Positions 47,140-58,840 of a stretch of DNA of 64,000 nucleotides are shown piece after piece. The stretch comes from Morella rubra (taxonomy: Eukaryota; Streptophyta; Magnoliopsida; Fagales; Myricaceae). Numbering within the stretch: the first letter of the stretch is position 1; each line of letters opens with the position of its first letter. The stretch is taken from positions 16,262,559 to 16,326,558 of the forward strand of contig CM025854.1 in the NCBI GenBank assembly GCA_003952965.2. Reading direction: 5' to 3'. Below the pieces are notes generated by a model that was not told where the DNA came from, searched no databases, and saw only the letters and a program-made list of their open reading frames with translations. Made by a program: the position numbers and the translations under genes.

Positions 47140-47580
47140 ATTTCGATTTCCTTTCAGGCAGGTGGAAGAGCAACGACGAATGAAACCATGAGGAAGAATG
47201 GGGTTTTTTGGTCCAGCAGGTCGGGTGAGAATTCGGGTAGGTATTTCGGGCATGTATTCATTAACTGAGGTGGTTAGATCTCCAACCGTTGGTTCGACTT
47301 TCTTCAATCCACACTGTAGCTTTACATAGCCTGCTTTCGCAAAGTAACCGAATTCCGTGAACCTCTCTCCAAATTTCAGCTAAATCGGAATACAGACAAA
47401 GATTAAGACTTTGATAAAACCTAACGTGAATGAGAAAAACTTTTACTCTCCTCAATTTCTCTCTTCTATCGTGTGACTTAAAACTCCTCTTTAGTCTTAA
47501 AAGTTAAAAGCCCTACTAAGCTTTGTCACTTGAACTTTCCACGTGGAAGAAATTAACCCAACAATTTCGCTTAAGGCGTC
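47140..47580 (-). repeat. Inverted partner of the LTR-like piece at 45174-45830
   Basis: Read on the minus strand it runs parallel to 45590-45810 and then extends further, with 'ttccacgtggaaag' near 47540 as in some Copia LTRs. It is too diverged for a sure family call. Confidence 0.4.
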
Positions 47581-50500
47581 TGCTGCTTCTCCATTAATAT
47601 GCTACGCATATTTGGTTCTGCAGTCTCACCTAAGGAAGTGATTGTGTATCAGAACGTTTTCAATAAACTCAAAGCACATTAGCCAAGTTCTCATTTGTTT
47701 CCCTTTACCGTTCCTCTGTCTTCCAAGGCCATTGCCTTCCTGTATCTTGTCTTATCTTTTTCATTTATTTATTTTTTGTTGTTTTAAATGTACAGATATC
47801 TGATGGACCGCAATCAATTGGAAATTAGAACCCACTGGGTTTTGCACCGGATCGTTTGGGGTTGGCGTGAGGCTATGTAGGGACTGCGCAGAGATTTGGA
47901 AGACCAAAATAGGCCCCCGCATGTCCCTCTTGACACCTAGTGCCACGAGACAATGGAAAAAGAGAAAGCTAAAGAAACGAAAAACACTAATAAAAATAGA
48001 CTTTCTTCGAGCATTTTCTATGCTTTCCTTGCTTTGCCTTTCCAAAAGCATGATCGGGTACTCGAGACTTTGGACACCCATGCACTATTGAAAACATAAA
48101 AGCAACCTGCAAAAGTTAAATAAAAAAATAAACCAATTGAGAAATAGATTGGATTGGTGCCCATACAATATATATCTGTGGATTAGTTTGTGCTATTTGC
48201 TGAATGGATTCCTCACCAATGAGTCACCATGCCATAATCTTTTAACGGTAGCTTTAACTACCAGATCTGCTTAGAAAGAAAAAAAAAACACTACGAGATC
48301 TTTAATGGTAGCTTTAACTACCAGAGAACGTCCTTTATTGGACACTGGAGGATCTTTCAAGTATTTTAAGGCACTCTTTTTATTTTTATTTTTTCAGGAA
48401 TCGTGGGGGTTCGTGTCTCATATTCATAAGTTGTTTAGGTGCTTTATGCTTGCACCTTTTTCATGCCTCCACGTTGCAAATCAGGAACTTTTGGTTAAAT
48501 CGATCACGGAGGAAGCAGAGGTAGAGCGCCAATGGCAATGGCCCAATGCTGTCTTTCTCGGTAGTTTAATTTTATTAAACAAAAGAAAAAAAAGGGGTGG
48601 GGAGGGAAAACATGCTATAAAGTTTTCGAAGTAAGTGAAAGAAAAATAAAGATAAACTTTTGGATAACCCAAAAAAAAAAAAAAAAAAACTAATAAAATA
48701 AAGGGGGTAAAATTATTTTTCTGTTTCGTTAAAATTTTCTAAGCAGAAAATATCACCACGAGACTTTTCCGTATTTTTTTATTAGTTTCGTAACCCACTT
48801 TTTTTTCTAAGCAGTTTCGTAACCCACTTGAATGGCTTTTGCAGCCACTAGACATGAGCATTCCTTGAGATAGTCAAGAATTCAACATATCATATGATTA
48901 GGTTTTAAGGACTCTGTAATCAGCAATGACAAATGAGAAATTAGGGGATAGGATCGTTAGGATATTTCGGCAATCTTCTTAGAGCCTATATAGAGTCGGT
49001 GTTAGTTTTTTTTTTCCCTCTTAAAAAAGAGGGTCCTCTTAAAAAAGAGGGTCCGAGAGACGGCTAGAGATGATAACTCTACCATGCTACCATAATAGCC
49101 CTTATGCGCCGTCATAGAATGTCTAGTGAGCAAACTATTGATCCAGAAGAGCAACCCATCACCACAATCCTATCAAAAATATACTGACGTCACGTATCCA
49201 CTGACAACACAACACGTATCTAGCTTGAGAGAACCCAAAGGGCAAGATGTCAGGTTTGAACATTGGGACGTCCCAAGACAAGGGTTTGTATCATTAGGCT
49301 ACCACCCATAGTTGTTGTTGATTAAGGACCAGTATCCTGTGCGGGACCCACATCCCTCTCTTTTCCCTCTCTCCGAATTACACCTACAATTTGGTCACTC
49401 GAATCGTAAATTGCAGGTGATCCTCATCCATTATTAGTTAGATTAGTTACCAGGCTCCATAGGTGCCAAAAGCAGTGGATAGAGCTTAGAAGACAGTTGC
49501 TTCGTTGATCAAATGGATTTTCTGTTTTATAATTATTTGTTTCTGCTGGATATCACAAAATGGTAAAGTAAGTACATTTAACTGAAACACGTAGGAAAAA
49601 AAAAGTACATTTAACTGAAACACACTGACATTACGCAGCAAAGGAAATTTAGACAAAGGATAGTATTAAAACAGAAAGAATTTCTGTCATAAATGAACGT
49701 ATCTCAGAGGAGCAAGCAGATGTTAAGAAGAATTTGAATTCACAAGAGATTGAGGAGAATTTGAATTTACAAAGATTATCTTTAAAAAAAGTATCTCGGT
49801 TACAAGCAGGAGTTAAGGAGAATTTGAATTCAAAGAAGGTTTTGAATTCAAAAAGATTGGCACATCCGAACATTAAGAAAAGAATGAAGTCACCGAATTC
49901 TTAGCCATTCTCTGTAATTAATAGCCTTTAATAGTGTTTAATAGGCTGTAATATTATTTCTATTTTGATTTAAAGAGTGATTTATCCTGTTAAGACAGTG
50001 TAAATTTTCTATAAATGAAGAACAACCACCACGTTACTGATGTGGTGAGATTTCTGCATCATCAGTTTTTTAGATTTTCTTTAGATAGTTCTCTATTAAA
50101 TATTACGACTAAATCCTTTTGAACGTTAAAACTCTCCCAGATTCCTCCACCCTTGGCAACTAGCGTGTCACATGTGCAGTCAAAGCTTGACGAAAAATCA
50201 AGCACAATTTCAAACGAACATGGCCCTTCGAAATTGGTGGAGATTATTTTCCTTCCACAGTGGCAATCAGCACGATCTTTTTCTAGAGCTGTTAGGTCTC
50301 GGATTTGGCATAAAAATTCCCCATTTGGACAGATAAAGAGGTGGTTGCCTGTAAAAGAAACAAACACTTGTTGGGCAAACGGATGCTGCTTTTATCTAGC
50401 GGAGGCAGCAACATCATTAGAAAAAACATTTTGGTATTTGCATATTGTATGCGAAGTCACGTTTGCACTCGGTGCATATGTGCGGCTTAAATCATGGACA

Positions 50501-51224
50501 ATACAACTTACGGGGTTTCTCTATTTTTCTCTATCCAATGGGTGTGTGGTCCACCTATTGAAAAGATAAGGTACCGACACTGGACAAGGCTTTGCCTCAA
50601 TTTGGCTGCGCATGGGCCAATAATGCATAGCTTTAGCCTTTAGTCCCGCAATCTTCTCGTGCATTTTGGCACATCCGCTTAATTTTGTATTTGTCTTTCT
50701 AAGTCTATGGATCCATTGGCATTTAGTTTGGCATCTTTAATTTGTGGGGATATAGAAAACGAAAGGAGCAACCAAAGAGTTTTCTCTTTGGGATGTGACG
50801 TAACATTTCATAGGAAGTAATATTATTCATTTTTCAAGGAGTAAGCAAAAGTAACATACATTCATATTTTATAGTCTTCCCCCGCAGGGTAAATAATAGT
50901 TGTTGGGAATATTCTTTAGAGATGTCCATCCATATATATGTTGGGGAAGAATATATTTTGCAATATTATGGGCTACTAACTTATAGTAACGGAAAATGCA
51001 CAAGTTGCTCGTGAGGTTAGTGACAATAAAGGATGAGAATATTAGTGTAAAAGAATCTATCTGACAGGTAGGAGAAGGAAGGATAACAACTAACGAGAGA
51101 TTGCTCAAGATGACTAAACACTAACTTCTTATTTAGCTAATTTTTTTTTTTGGTTGGGGTAGTGTAGATTTTATTGGAGTTCATGAAAAAGTGTAGTAGA
51201 TGTGATTTGATATAATTTGTGATC
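47581..51224. other. Intergenic, no gene recognised
   Basis: Contains a repeated 'ggtagctttaactaccag' (48245 and 48307, each able to fold), a doubled 'agagggtcctctt' near 49028, several 'aatttgaattca' repeats (49728-49860), and a stretch near 49975-50070 that reads like the end of an old LTR. Open frames at 47761-48081 (-), 48305-48634 (+) and 50153-50569 (+, 138 codons) show no known domain. Confidence 0.45.
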
Positions 51225-51905
51225 AAGGTTGCTCTTAAAATTCTTTGGATCATTATAAAGCTTAGTTCAACCTAGTAAGGTTCAAGTGTAAGACTTGATC
51301 CTTATAGAACTTATCTTTCATTCCTTCTCTTTCCCACTCTAGTGGGATTTAGGGTAATACAATCTTTTTCTTAAATTCTTGACGTCCTCTATCAAGGCCC
51401 ACCAAGCCCACATTAGTGGTTATTAGGGCAATCTGATGCTGTTATAATAATCAAGAAGAGCACAACTATATTTGCTTTTAACTTCAAAATGACTAGTTAA
51501 GGTTGCTCTTGAAGCACTTTGATCATTATAAAAGTTCAGTTCAACCTAATAAGGTTCAAATGTAAGATTGATCCTTATAGAACTTTTCTCTCATTCCTTC
51601 TCTTTTCCCACTCTATGTAAAATTTAGGGTATCACAATCTTTCCCCTTTAAATCCTTGACGTTCTCTTCAGGGCCCACTAAGCCCATATTAGTGGCTATA
51701 AGGGCAACTCTAATACGGTTTGTAATAACTCAAGGATAACGCTAGCCACATACTGCACTTTAACTTCAAAATAACTAATTATAGTTACTCTTGAAGCACT
51801 TTGATCATTATAAAAACTCAGTTCAACCTAATAAGGTTCAAATGTATGATTTGACCCTTATAGAACTCATTTCTCACTCTATGTGAGATTCAGGGTATCA
51901 TAAAC
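51225..51905. repeat. Tandem repeat, unit ~274-282 bp, about 2.4 copies
   Basis: Copies start at 51225, 51499 and 51781. Each begins (A)AGGTTGCTCTT or a variant, continues 'gatcattataaa', 'ttcaacctaataaggttcaa' and 'tccttatagaact', and (first two copies) ends with 'gggcccac.aagccca.attagtgg'. The last copy is cut. It resembles the repeated part of an old LTR or a small satellite. Confidence 0.85.
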
Positions 51906-53632
51906 AAAGGCCAAATAACCTAAAAAAAGTGTGAAGATCTGAATCTAGGGTCAAATCTCTCTCCAAAAGGAGGAAGGGAGTGTCAACTGGGGCCGCTTGA
52001 GGTATGTTCATGGGCAGTGGCGGAGACAAAGGAGCGGGCGGGAGCTGCAGTCCTCCCAATTATTATTATTTTTTAAAGAAAACTCCCCCAAGAATACTAT
52101 CTCATTCCCTTTTTACACCTTCAAATACTACTTAGCTCCCCAAATAAATGAGACAAAATTTAATGCTGTAAAAATCCTATATTTTAAAACCACAATAAAT
52201 AAGAAGTGTATTAAAGTATTTTTTTTTTCTATGAATAACAATAAGTGCTAGCGAATTAAAAGTTTACTCACAGATGCAATTTACTATATGATGCAATTTA
52301 CAATAATTAATAAATAGAAAATAATTATGGAATTTTTTTTCTTCGAATCACATTCTAAAAATTAAATTATAAGGTTATATCCCTACGTGACTCCTCTTCC
52401 CAAGACATCTTATCTTGGCTATATTACTGTTCATTTGCGAGCTTCACGTGTGAAAGGACACTATTACTTATCTAGGAGAAAGGAAGGATATAAAATTCAG
52501 AAAAAAGAAAGACAGGAGATATAAATAAAAGGACAAAAGAAGTGCAGCAATACTTATCCAGCCCAAAAAAACAGTTGGTGTGAATAGCAAGAAAAAAGAA
52601 TAAGAGAGAGAAAGAAAACTGAATTAGAATTTAGAAGAAGTTCTTTGTTCCCGAGGACGCTCGATTCTCGAGCAAATGGACCAATAGTTCTGCTGTGAGT
52701 CGGAAAAAAATGAACCAAGAGGTCAAAGCCCGCTCAGAAATAATAAAAGATAAAATAAATGGTCAACAAAACCTGCGAAAATCCTTGATTCCTTTCACAT
52801 ATTTGACCCCAGCTTTTCTGTTCGGTTGAAAAAGATCCTTTAAATTTTAAAATATTTGATAGTATGAATATTTAGCTAAATTTAAGTTTTATTAGTGTTT
52901 TAAGAAATTGATGAATTTTTTTAAAGATTAAATGAATTTTTATTGAAATTTGAAAAAAGTTTTAGAGACTGATGATCTGATAAAATTTTCTAAATAAAAA
53001 ATATTAGATCTGTCTAAAAAAATAGAAAATATTTGATCAAATTTTTTTAAAAAATTATTAAAACTTGTGTGAAGATTGTCAGAATTTACGTTGAATTTTT
53101 TGAGAAATTTTTTAAACACGAAAAGTTTAGCCAAAAGAAGGTGAATGTTTTGAGTAGCCAACGTCGTCTGTGATTTTGCCTGGCAAATAAAGAGACCGTT
53201 TCCCTTCGCCCAATAGGAGAGAAGACTAATGGAAACCATTTTTCTTACAATTACGAAACCACCCTTAACAAAAAAATTACCCCGAACTGGCATCTACGGT
53301 TGTGCGGAATTAACGCCTTAACCGTCTCTGGGACCCACTTCCCATTGGCATTCCCGTAAATAAAGCCAAGAACTGTGGCTGACACGGTCATAGAGCCCAA
53401 CATAACCTTCCTGACTCCTGCCTTATATGAGTTACACCTTGACGAGCCCCTCTCAGACCAAGAGCCTATAACCTTTCTTTTTATTCCACCTAAGCCTACG
53501 CAACAGAAAAACTGCCGGCAAAAGCTCTCAGATATCATTTTTTCAACTGTTCATCTTGGGCTTCGGTCCGGTCGGAGACCCACATTGTGAGCTGAGTGAG
53601 TGGTGGAACTACCGACCCGTACGAGCCACACA
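51906..53632. other. Intergenic DNA and expansin 5' flank
   Basis: Includes an hAT-like start at 52015 (see separate entry), an AT-rich body and the likely expansin promoter. A possible TATA-like stretch 'ccttatatgag' is near 53421. No other gene was seen. Confidence 0.45.
52015..52110 (+). repeat. hAT-like terminal fragment
   Basis: CAGTGGCGGAGACAAAGGA followed by a G-rich stretch and then AT-rich sequence with 'cccccaagaat'. The first 11 bases differ by one from 45835-45845 (CAGTAGCGGAG). The second end was not found. Confidence 0.4.
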
Positions 53633-56182
53633 ATGCCGTGCCACAGTGGCTTTGGCTGGTCTTTCAGCTTTGGGCTCTTGTTGGTGTTGTCGAAGTGTTT
53701 GGTTTGCTCTGCTCAGCCTAAGCACCCTGTCTCGGACACACATTGGTTCCCAGCCACCGCAACCTGGTACGGCAGCCCCGAAGGCGACGGTAGCGACGGT
53801 ACACCCACTCGTCTCACCCGCTAAATCTCCATTACTTTCCTAGTTCCCACGTTGGTGTTCAGATCTCTTTCTGTTGGGTTTTTCTTTTGCTTTCTCCTTT
53901 TCCTTTTTTTCTCTGTATTTTCGTATTTTATGTGTTGAGTTAAAGCTCTGCGCGGCCTGTCGAAACTTTTGCAGTGAAGAAATTACTTCTCCAAAGACTA
54001 ATTGACCTTGCCCATACTTTTTTTCAACAAGTTTGTGGACAGTTCACAGAATCACAGTATACAAAGTTTGTGAAATGTGTGCGTCTTACATAACTGTGCT
54101 AGTGTATATTTTGTAGGTGGGGCATGTGGGTACGGTTCGTTAGTGGACGTGAAGCCTTTTAGGGCCAGGGTGGGTGCAGTTAGCCCAGTACTGTTCAAGA
54201 ATGGCGAAGGATGCGGGGCATGCTTCAAGGTTAAGTGCCTGGACAAGAGCATATGCTCCAGACGAGCCGTGACCATAATAGTGACAGACGAGTGCCCCGG
54301 CGGCTACTGCTCTAACGGACGCACCCACTTCGACCTCAGTGGCGCGGCATTTGGACGCATGGCTGTAACCGGTGAGGGGGGTCAGCTAAGGAACCGCGGT
54401 GAACTCCCTGTCATTTACAGACGGTAATGTCATTTGCACTGTGTATACTATATGGTCTCTCTCTTTTCTTTTGAGGTGTCTTTGTTTATGCGTACTATAT
54501 TGTCCTGTTTTATGCGTTTAACGGTCTCTGTTTCACACTTTTGTTGCCTTCTACTTATCTGTTTGTTAATTAACAATGTTTAACTGAATAGAGTTTCTTT
54601 TTTTAATTTGCCAACTAATCCCTGACATTGACTACCATCTATTCTTGTGTTCTCTCCAACCAACACTTTGCGGCTAGAGTCTAAGCAGTAACTGTTTTAA
54701 CTAAAATTATCTTGAGTGAAAAGCAAATTTTTCGCTGAGGTATAGCTTAATAGTTCAAAGGGTCGATAATTTTCAGTGGGTGGGTATGAGTTCGAATTTT
54801 ATTATTTGCATGTAAATTTTGACTTAAATCATATTTATAAATTATGATACCGATCAAGTATTCAGAATCTACCCAATCTTGTAAGTCCCTTTGAATCCGA
54901 CATATAAAACAGTGCAAAGGATTTCCTAGTTAACTTTTTTAAAAAAACTTTTAGGTCAATATTTATTTGCAAAACTGTTATGGGTTTAGATTTTGGGGAA
55001 TTGTAACCTAATCAAAGTAATTTTTTCCTTTCCGCCCAAGCAAACATCGTGCTTGTCTTTCAGTAGCGTGCCTTGTGGACTTCTAAACGGAATACGGTTT
55101 TTTTTTTAACTACAGGACGCCATGCAAGTATCCGGGAAGAAGCATTGCTTTCCATGTCAATGAAGGTTCAACAGACTACTGGCTATCACTTTTGGTGGAA
55201 TTCGAGGATGGAGATGGAGACGTCGGATCAATGCATATAAGAGAAGTATGTTGCTCTTCTCCTCTTCTTCACCCATTTTTCCTTTTTGATTGTTTGTTTT
55301 AATCAACCAATCTCCGACATTGTCGTACTTTATTATCTTTAGAAGAGTAAGAAAAGGACATAAACAAGAGCATGCTTGCCTCGTCACGCTCCAAAAAATT
55401 GCCCATGACTACTCAAAAAGCACTCATAAACGTGCCCAAATATATTATCATTCTCTGGAATTATTGGTAGTTTAGTACTTTAACCTTGATATATCCTTTG
55501 ATTGCACACACAAATCCTACAATCCCGGAGGTGACGCTCCCCCATATGCTTTATTAAAAAAATAAAACCCACTTGTCAGATCACATTTTTTCGACTTTTG
55601 TTAATGGGGCCAATGTGCAAATCACCCAATTCAACTATTCTCTTGAATCAAAACATGTGAAAAGGATTGGGGGCCACTCTTAAAAGTTGTGACATTCTTA
55701 GCATGTTCAAAAATGTTATTTTTCTGCTATGGTTGCATTATTCTAGCCACCCCTGTTTGACTGACCTCGATGCAAGATGTCTGTAAACACGGCCCAATTT
55801 CACCCTTTTTCTTTATTCTTTTTCTTTTCCTCCTCTGTATGCCCTTCCTCTTTTGAAGCCAAACAGATTTATAAATGGTAAAGGAAAAGCAAATATCGCT
55901 GTAGAAAGCGTTTGTGTACTACTTTAGAAGAAATTATTAAGAATGATAAAGTATATTGATCTCTTCTCATCTTCATGTGGGCAGGCAAGTTCTACAGAGT
56001 GGCTGGAGATGAACCATGTATGGGGTGCAAACTGGTGCTTCAACGGGGGACCCTTAAAAGGGCCATTTTCTGTAAAGCTAACAACATTATCAACAAAAAG
56101 AAGTCTCTCTGCCACAGATGTTATCCCAGGCAATTGGGCAGCGAAAGCCACTTACACCTCTCGCCTGAACTTCTTCCACTAA
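53633..56182 (+). CDS. EXPB3: Beta-expansin (EXPB3-like)
   Basis: Four exons: 53633-53798, 54117-54423, 55116-55245 and 55985-56182. GT...AG borders are in phase, giving 266 residues. Beta-expansins are secreted and loosen cell walls without hydrolysis, by disturbing glucan or xylan contacts. Residues 1-27 (MPCHSGFGWSFSFGLLLVLS then KCLVCSA) form a signal peptide. Domain 1 (about 40-160, double-psi barrel) has TATWYGSPEGDGSDGGACGY, the HFD motif at 126-128 and the ordered cysteines GCGAC, VKC, SIC, DEC and GYC. Domain 2 (about 165-266, CBM63) has STDYWLSLLVEFEDGDGDVG, WGANWC, GPFSVKLTTLS and the closing ATYTSRLNF. The ATG at 53633 is the only start that gives a signal peptide. Nothing is missing, so the gene looks functional. 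Confidence 0.95.
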
Positions 56183-58840
56183 CAGCACAAGCAGAGAAAG
56201 AGTGGGAAGAAAGGTTGTTTTCGACGCCAAAAAGGGCTCTCCCTGTCCTAGGCTCCTCCTCCTAGTCCCTATGACAAAAGTGACCGTTATCGTTTTTTTT
56301 TTTTTTTTCTTTTTTTGAGAAAAGTGGGACTTGGAGTGCTCAGTGCATAATGGCATCCAATGCTCTTCCTTTTTTTGTTTATTTATTTTGTCTGTACTTT
56401 TGTTGTGTGTAACAGTGTTAGATGTCATGTAGCCCTCTCCACAAGGAGAGAGAGCGTATTGTTGTTATATGTTGCTCAGTTGGTGTGTGAGCTTAAGCGG
56501 TGCTCTCGCTTTTAATGAATTTGGACCGTTTAATGCGTTCGTCTATGTTCTGTCAATTTGGAGACAATTTCTGAGATTTGTGGGACCTCTGATGTGTTCT
56601 TTATGCTTATTTCGTGTCATCTTTCTACTGGTAATCATTGCACCTAGTGAAAATTGAATTAAGTCGACACCATGTCACCATCACTGAAGGTGACTAGCTC
56701 GAACTCGAAATTGAGATAATTGAGGAAAGAATGACTAGCTCGTTATTGTAATTTGTTCTGTTGATATGTAATACATATGCATAGATTCTGTTTACGTTGA
56801 CATCTCAAATCGGTAGGAAATAGAACTGCAACGAGGACATAGTTTAGGAGTAAAAAAAAAAAAAAAAAAAAATTTGGTAAGTAAAATAGTGTACAAAAGA
56901 AACGGTGATGCAAGAGGGTTCAAGCCGAAGAATGATGAGTTGCCAGATAATATATCGCTGAGATATCTTAAGATGGTAGATCAGTGCAAAGGGAAAGAAA
57001 CACATTGATGGTGTACCTCAAATTTAATATTTTACTTTTTGAATCCTTAATTTTAGCTTTCATTTTCTTTATATGGTAAGTTTTCATTTTATGCTTAAGA
57101 GGTGATTTTAGATCCGATTTGAGCCAAATTTTTTGGCAATATATTTCTTTTGACATGTATTTATTTTTGGCTTGATTAATAGGATTTTACCAATTATGGT
57201 AAAATTTCCTATTGGATGAATTTCGGCTATATAGCCCAGCTTGTGGTTTAAGATTTCGAAAATTTTTAGTTATTCATAATTATCTTCATATCATAGACAT
57301 TTCTTTCTATTTTTGAACGTTTCTTTGTATCTTTTATGTGGGTTATTGCTAAAACTAGCATACAGAATAATTCTCTATTCTGTCTGGCATCAAATAGGCA
57401 CACCCTTTAGATTCTTCACCAATTTTGCAGCGGATGAGTTTCTACTAAGGAAAACAAACTGCAGACCATTTGTTAATGAAGGCAACGGAATTCTCATCTA
57501 CCGAACGGTGGCGGAGCCACAGTATAAGATAATGTGTTGTGTGGTGGAAACATATTCCACAAGGAATTCTAGAGATATTTTGGATGCACAGAATCTCTAT
57601 CCAAAAGTCTCCTCCTGGAGTTCCCGCGGGCTGAAGTTGTCGGTGCTTCTAAGTGCATAACGCTGCATGGATAACCTGTAGTTACATAAATCACTCACAT
57701 GCAGTGTCTGAAAGCAGCTTTCACAATTAGTATGGTGGGTGGCACTGGCAGGAAGGGTCAAGGGTGCCCACCTTCACACGTGGGTTGTGGCCCCGTTGAA
57801 TCCAGTTGATTCGCACATGCCTTATCTCGTCACATGTTAGGTGCCTTGTGTTTAGATTCCAATGGATACGATAGAATTCCTTCAATTCGCTCCGGCCAAC
57901 CGAATATCACCACGTTAGTATAAGACAATTATGAATCCAGATCTTGATGTGGATTCTGTTTGACATCTGAGGTTTTACAATATAAATTCTCTTAATCCCA
58001 CGTTGGTTAGGCATGTGAGTTTTTTTGTTTTGTTTTTTTGGTGATTTGAATCCTATAAATAAGTCATTTTATGTAAAATTAAATACATCTCGAGAGGTAA
58101 AGATGGTAAAACTTCCTGAACCGATTACGTCTTTTCTCTCTCTTTTCCTCGCTCTAGTTTAAATAATAGTTTTGATTAAGGTATTAGTTGATGTCATACC
58201 AATTTTCCATTGTTATAATGAATTTTCTGGTCGTATTTACATTTATTCAAGTTTAAACCAAGCAGGATAAGTAGTTTGCATGGACAGGAAAGGTGGTTGG
58301 AAGCCAGCCAACCAGCCGCGGGAAGCGTTTTTCAAGATACTAGCTGCAATGAAGATAGACTTGTAAATCTTCAGTTACTGGGTTAAGCATATTGAATTAT
58401 CCTTGCAAACTAACTTAATCATATTGATTAGGCACGGTTAAGAACGATTGGTGTTTTTTTAAGAAGCCGGTTTGTTTGGAATCAAACCAAATAGCTGCAT
58501 TTGCACCTATAAGCATCCCCTCTTCCTCCCTCAATCCTACTTCCAAGATCAAAACTTTCCAGATCCTTGAGAAAGGAGAGAATTCCCACAAACATTTGAA
58601 GTCCCACGTAACTTGGGATAGATTGTCTTGCTACATGAAAGATATCCTACAAAATCCTTCCCAAAAACGGGCAAGAAGAAAAAGGTTGGGAAGAAAACTG
58701 TCGGATGCCATCCTGCAGACTATAAAGCATCCACAGATGGTACTTATTCCTCCTCCATGAATGGTGAAAGAAGAGAAATAAATAGAACATAAGTTGGGAA
58801 AGAAGATTCTTGCTCTTAAAGGAGAATATATATAGTGTCA
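56183..58840. other. Intergenic, expansin 3' flank and downstream DNA
   Basis: The expansin 3' UTR probably ends by 56450. An open frame at 57313-57660 (+) ends in a protein-like stretch (NCRPFVNEGNGILIYRTVAE) that I do not recognise. A 94-codon frame at 58476-58760 (+) has no known domain and may overlap the clathrin 3' UTR. Confidence 0.4.

Noticed and set aside
53600-53632. Earlier in-frame start for the expansin (MVELPTRTSH...)
   Set aside because: The codon at 53600 is GTG, not ATG. Starting at the ATG at 53633 gives a normal signal peptide.
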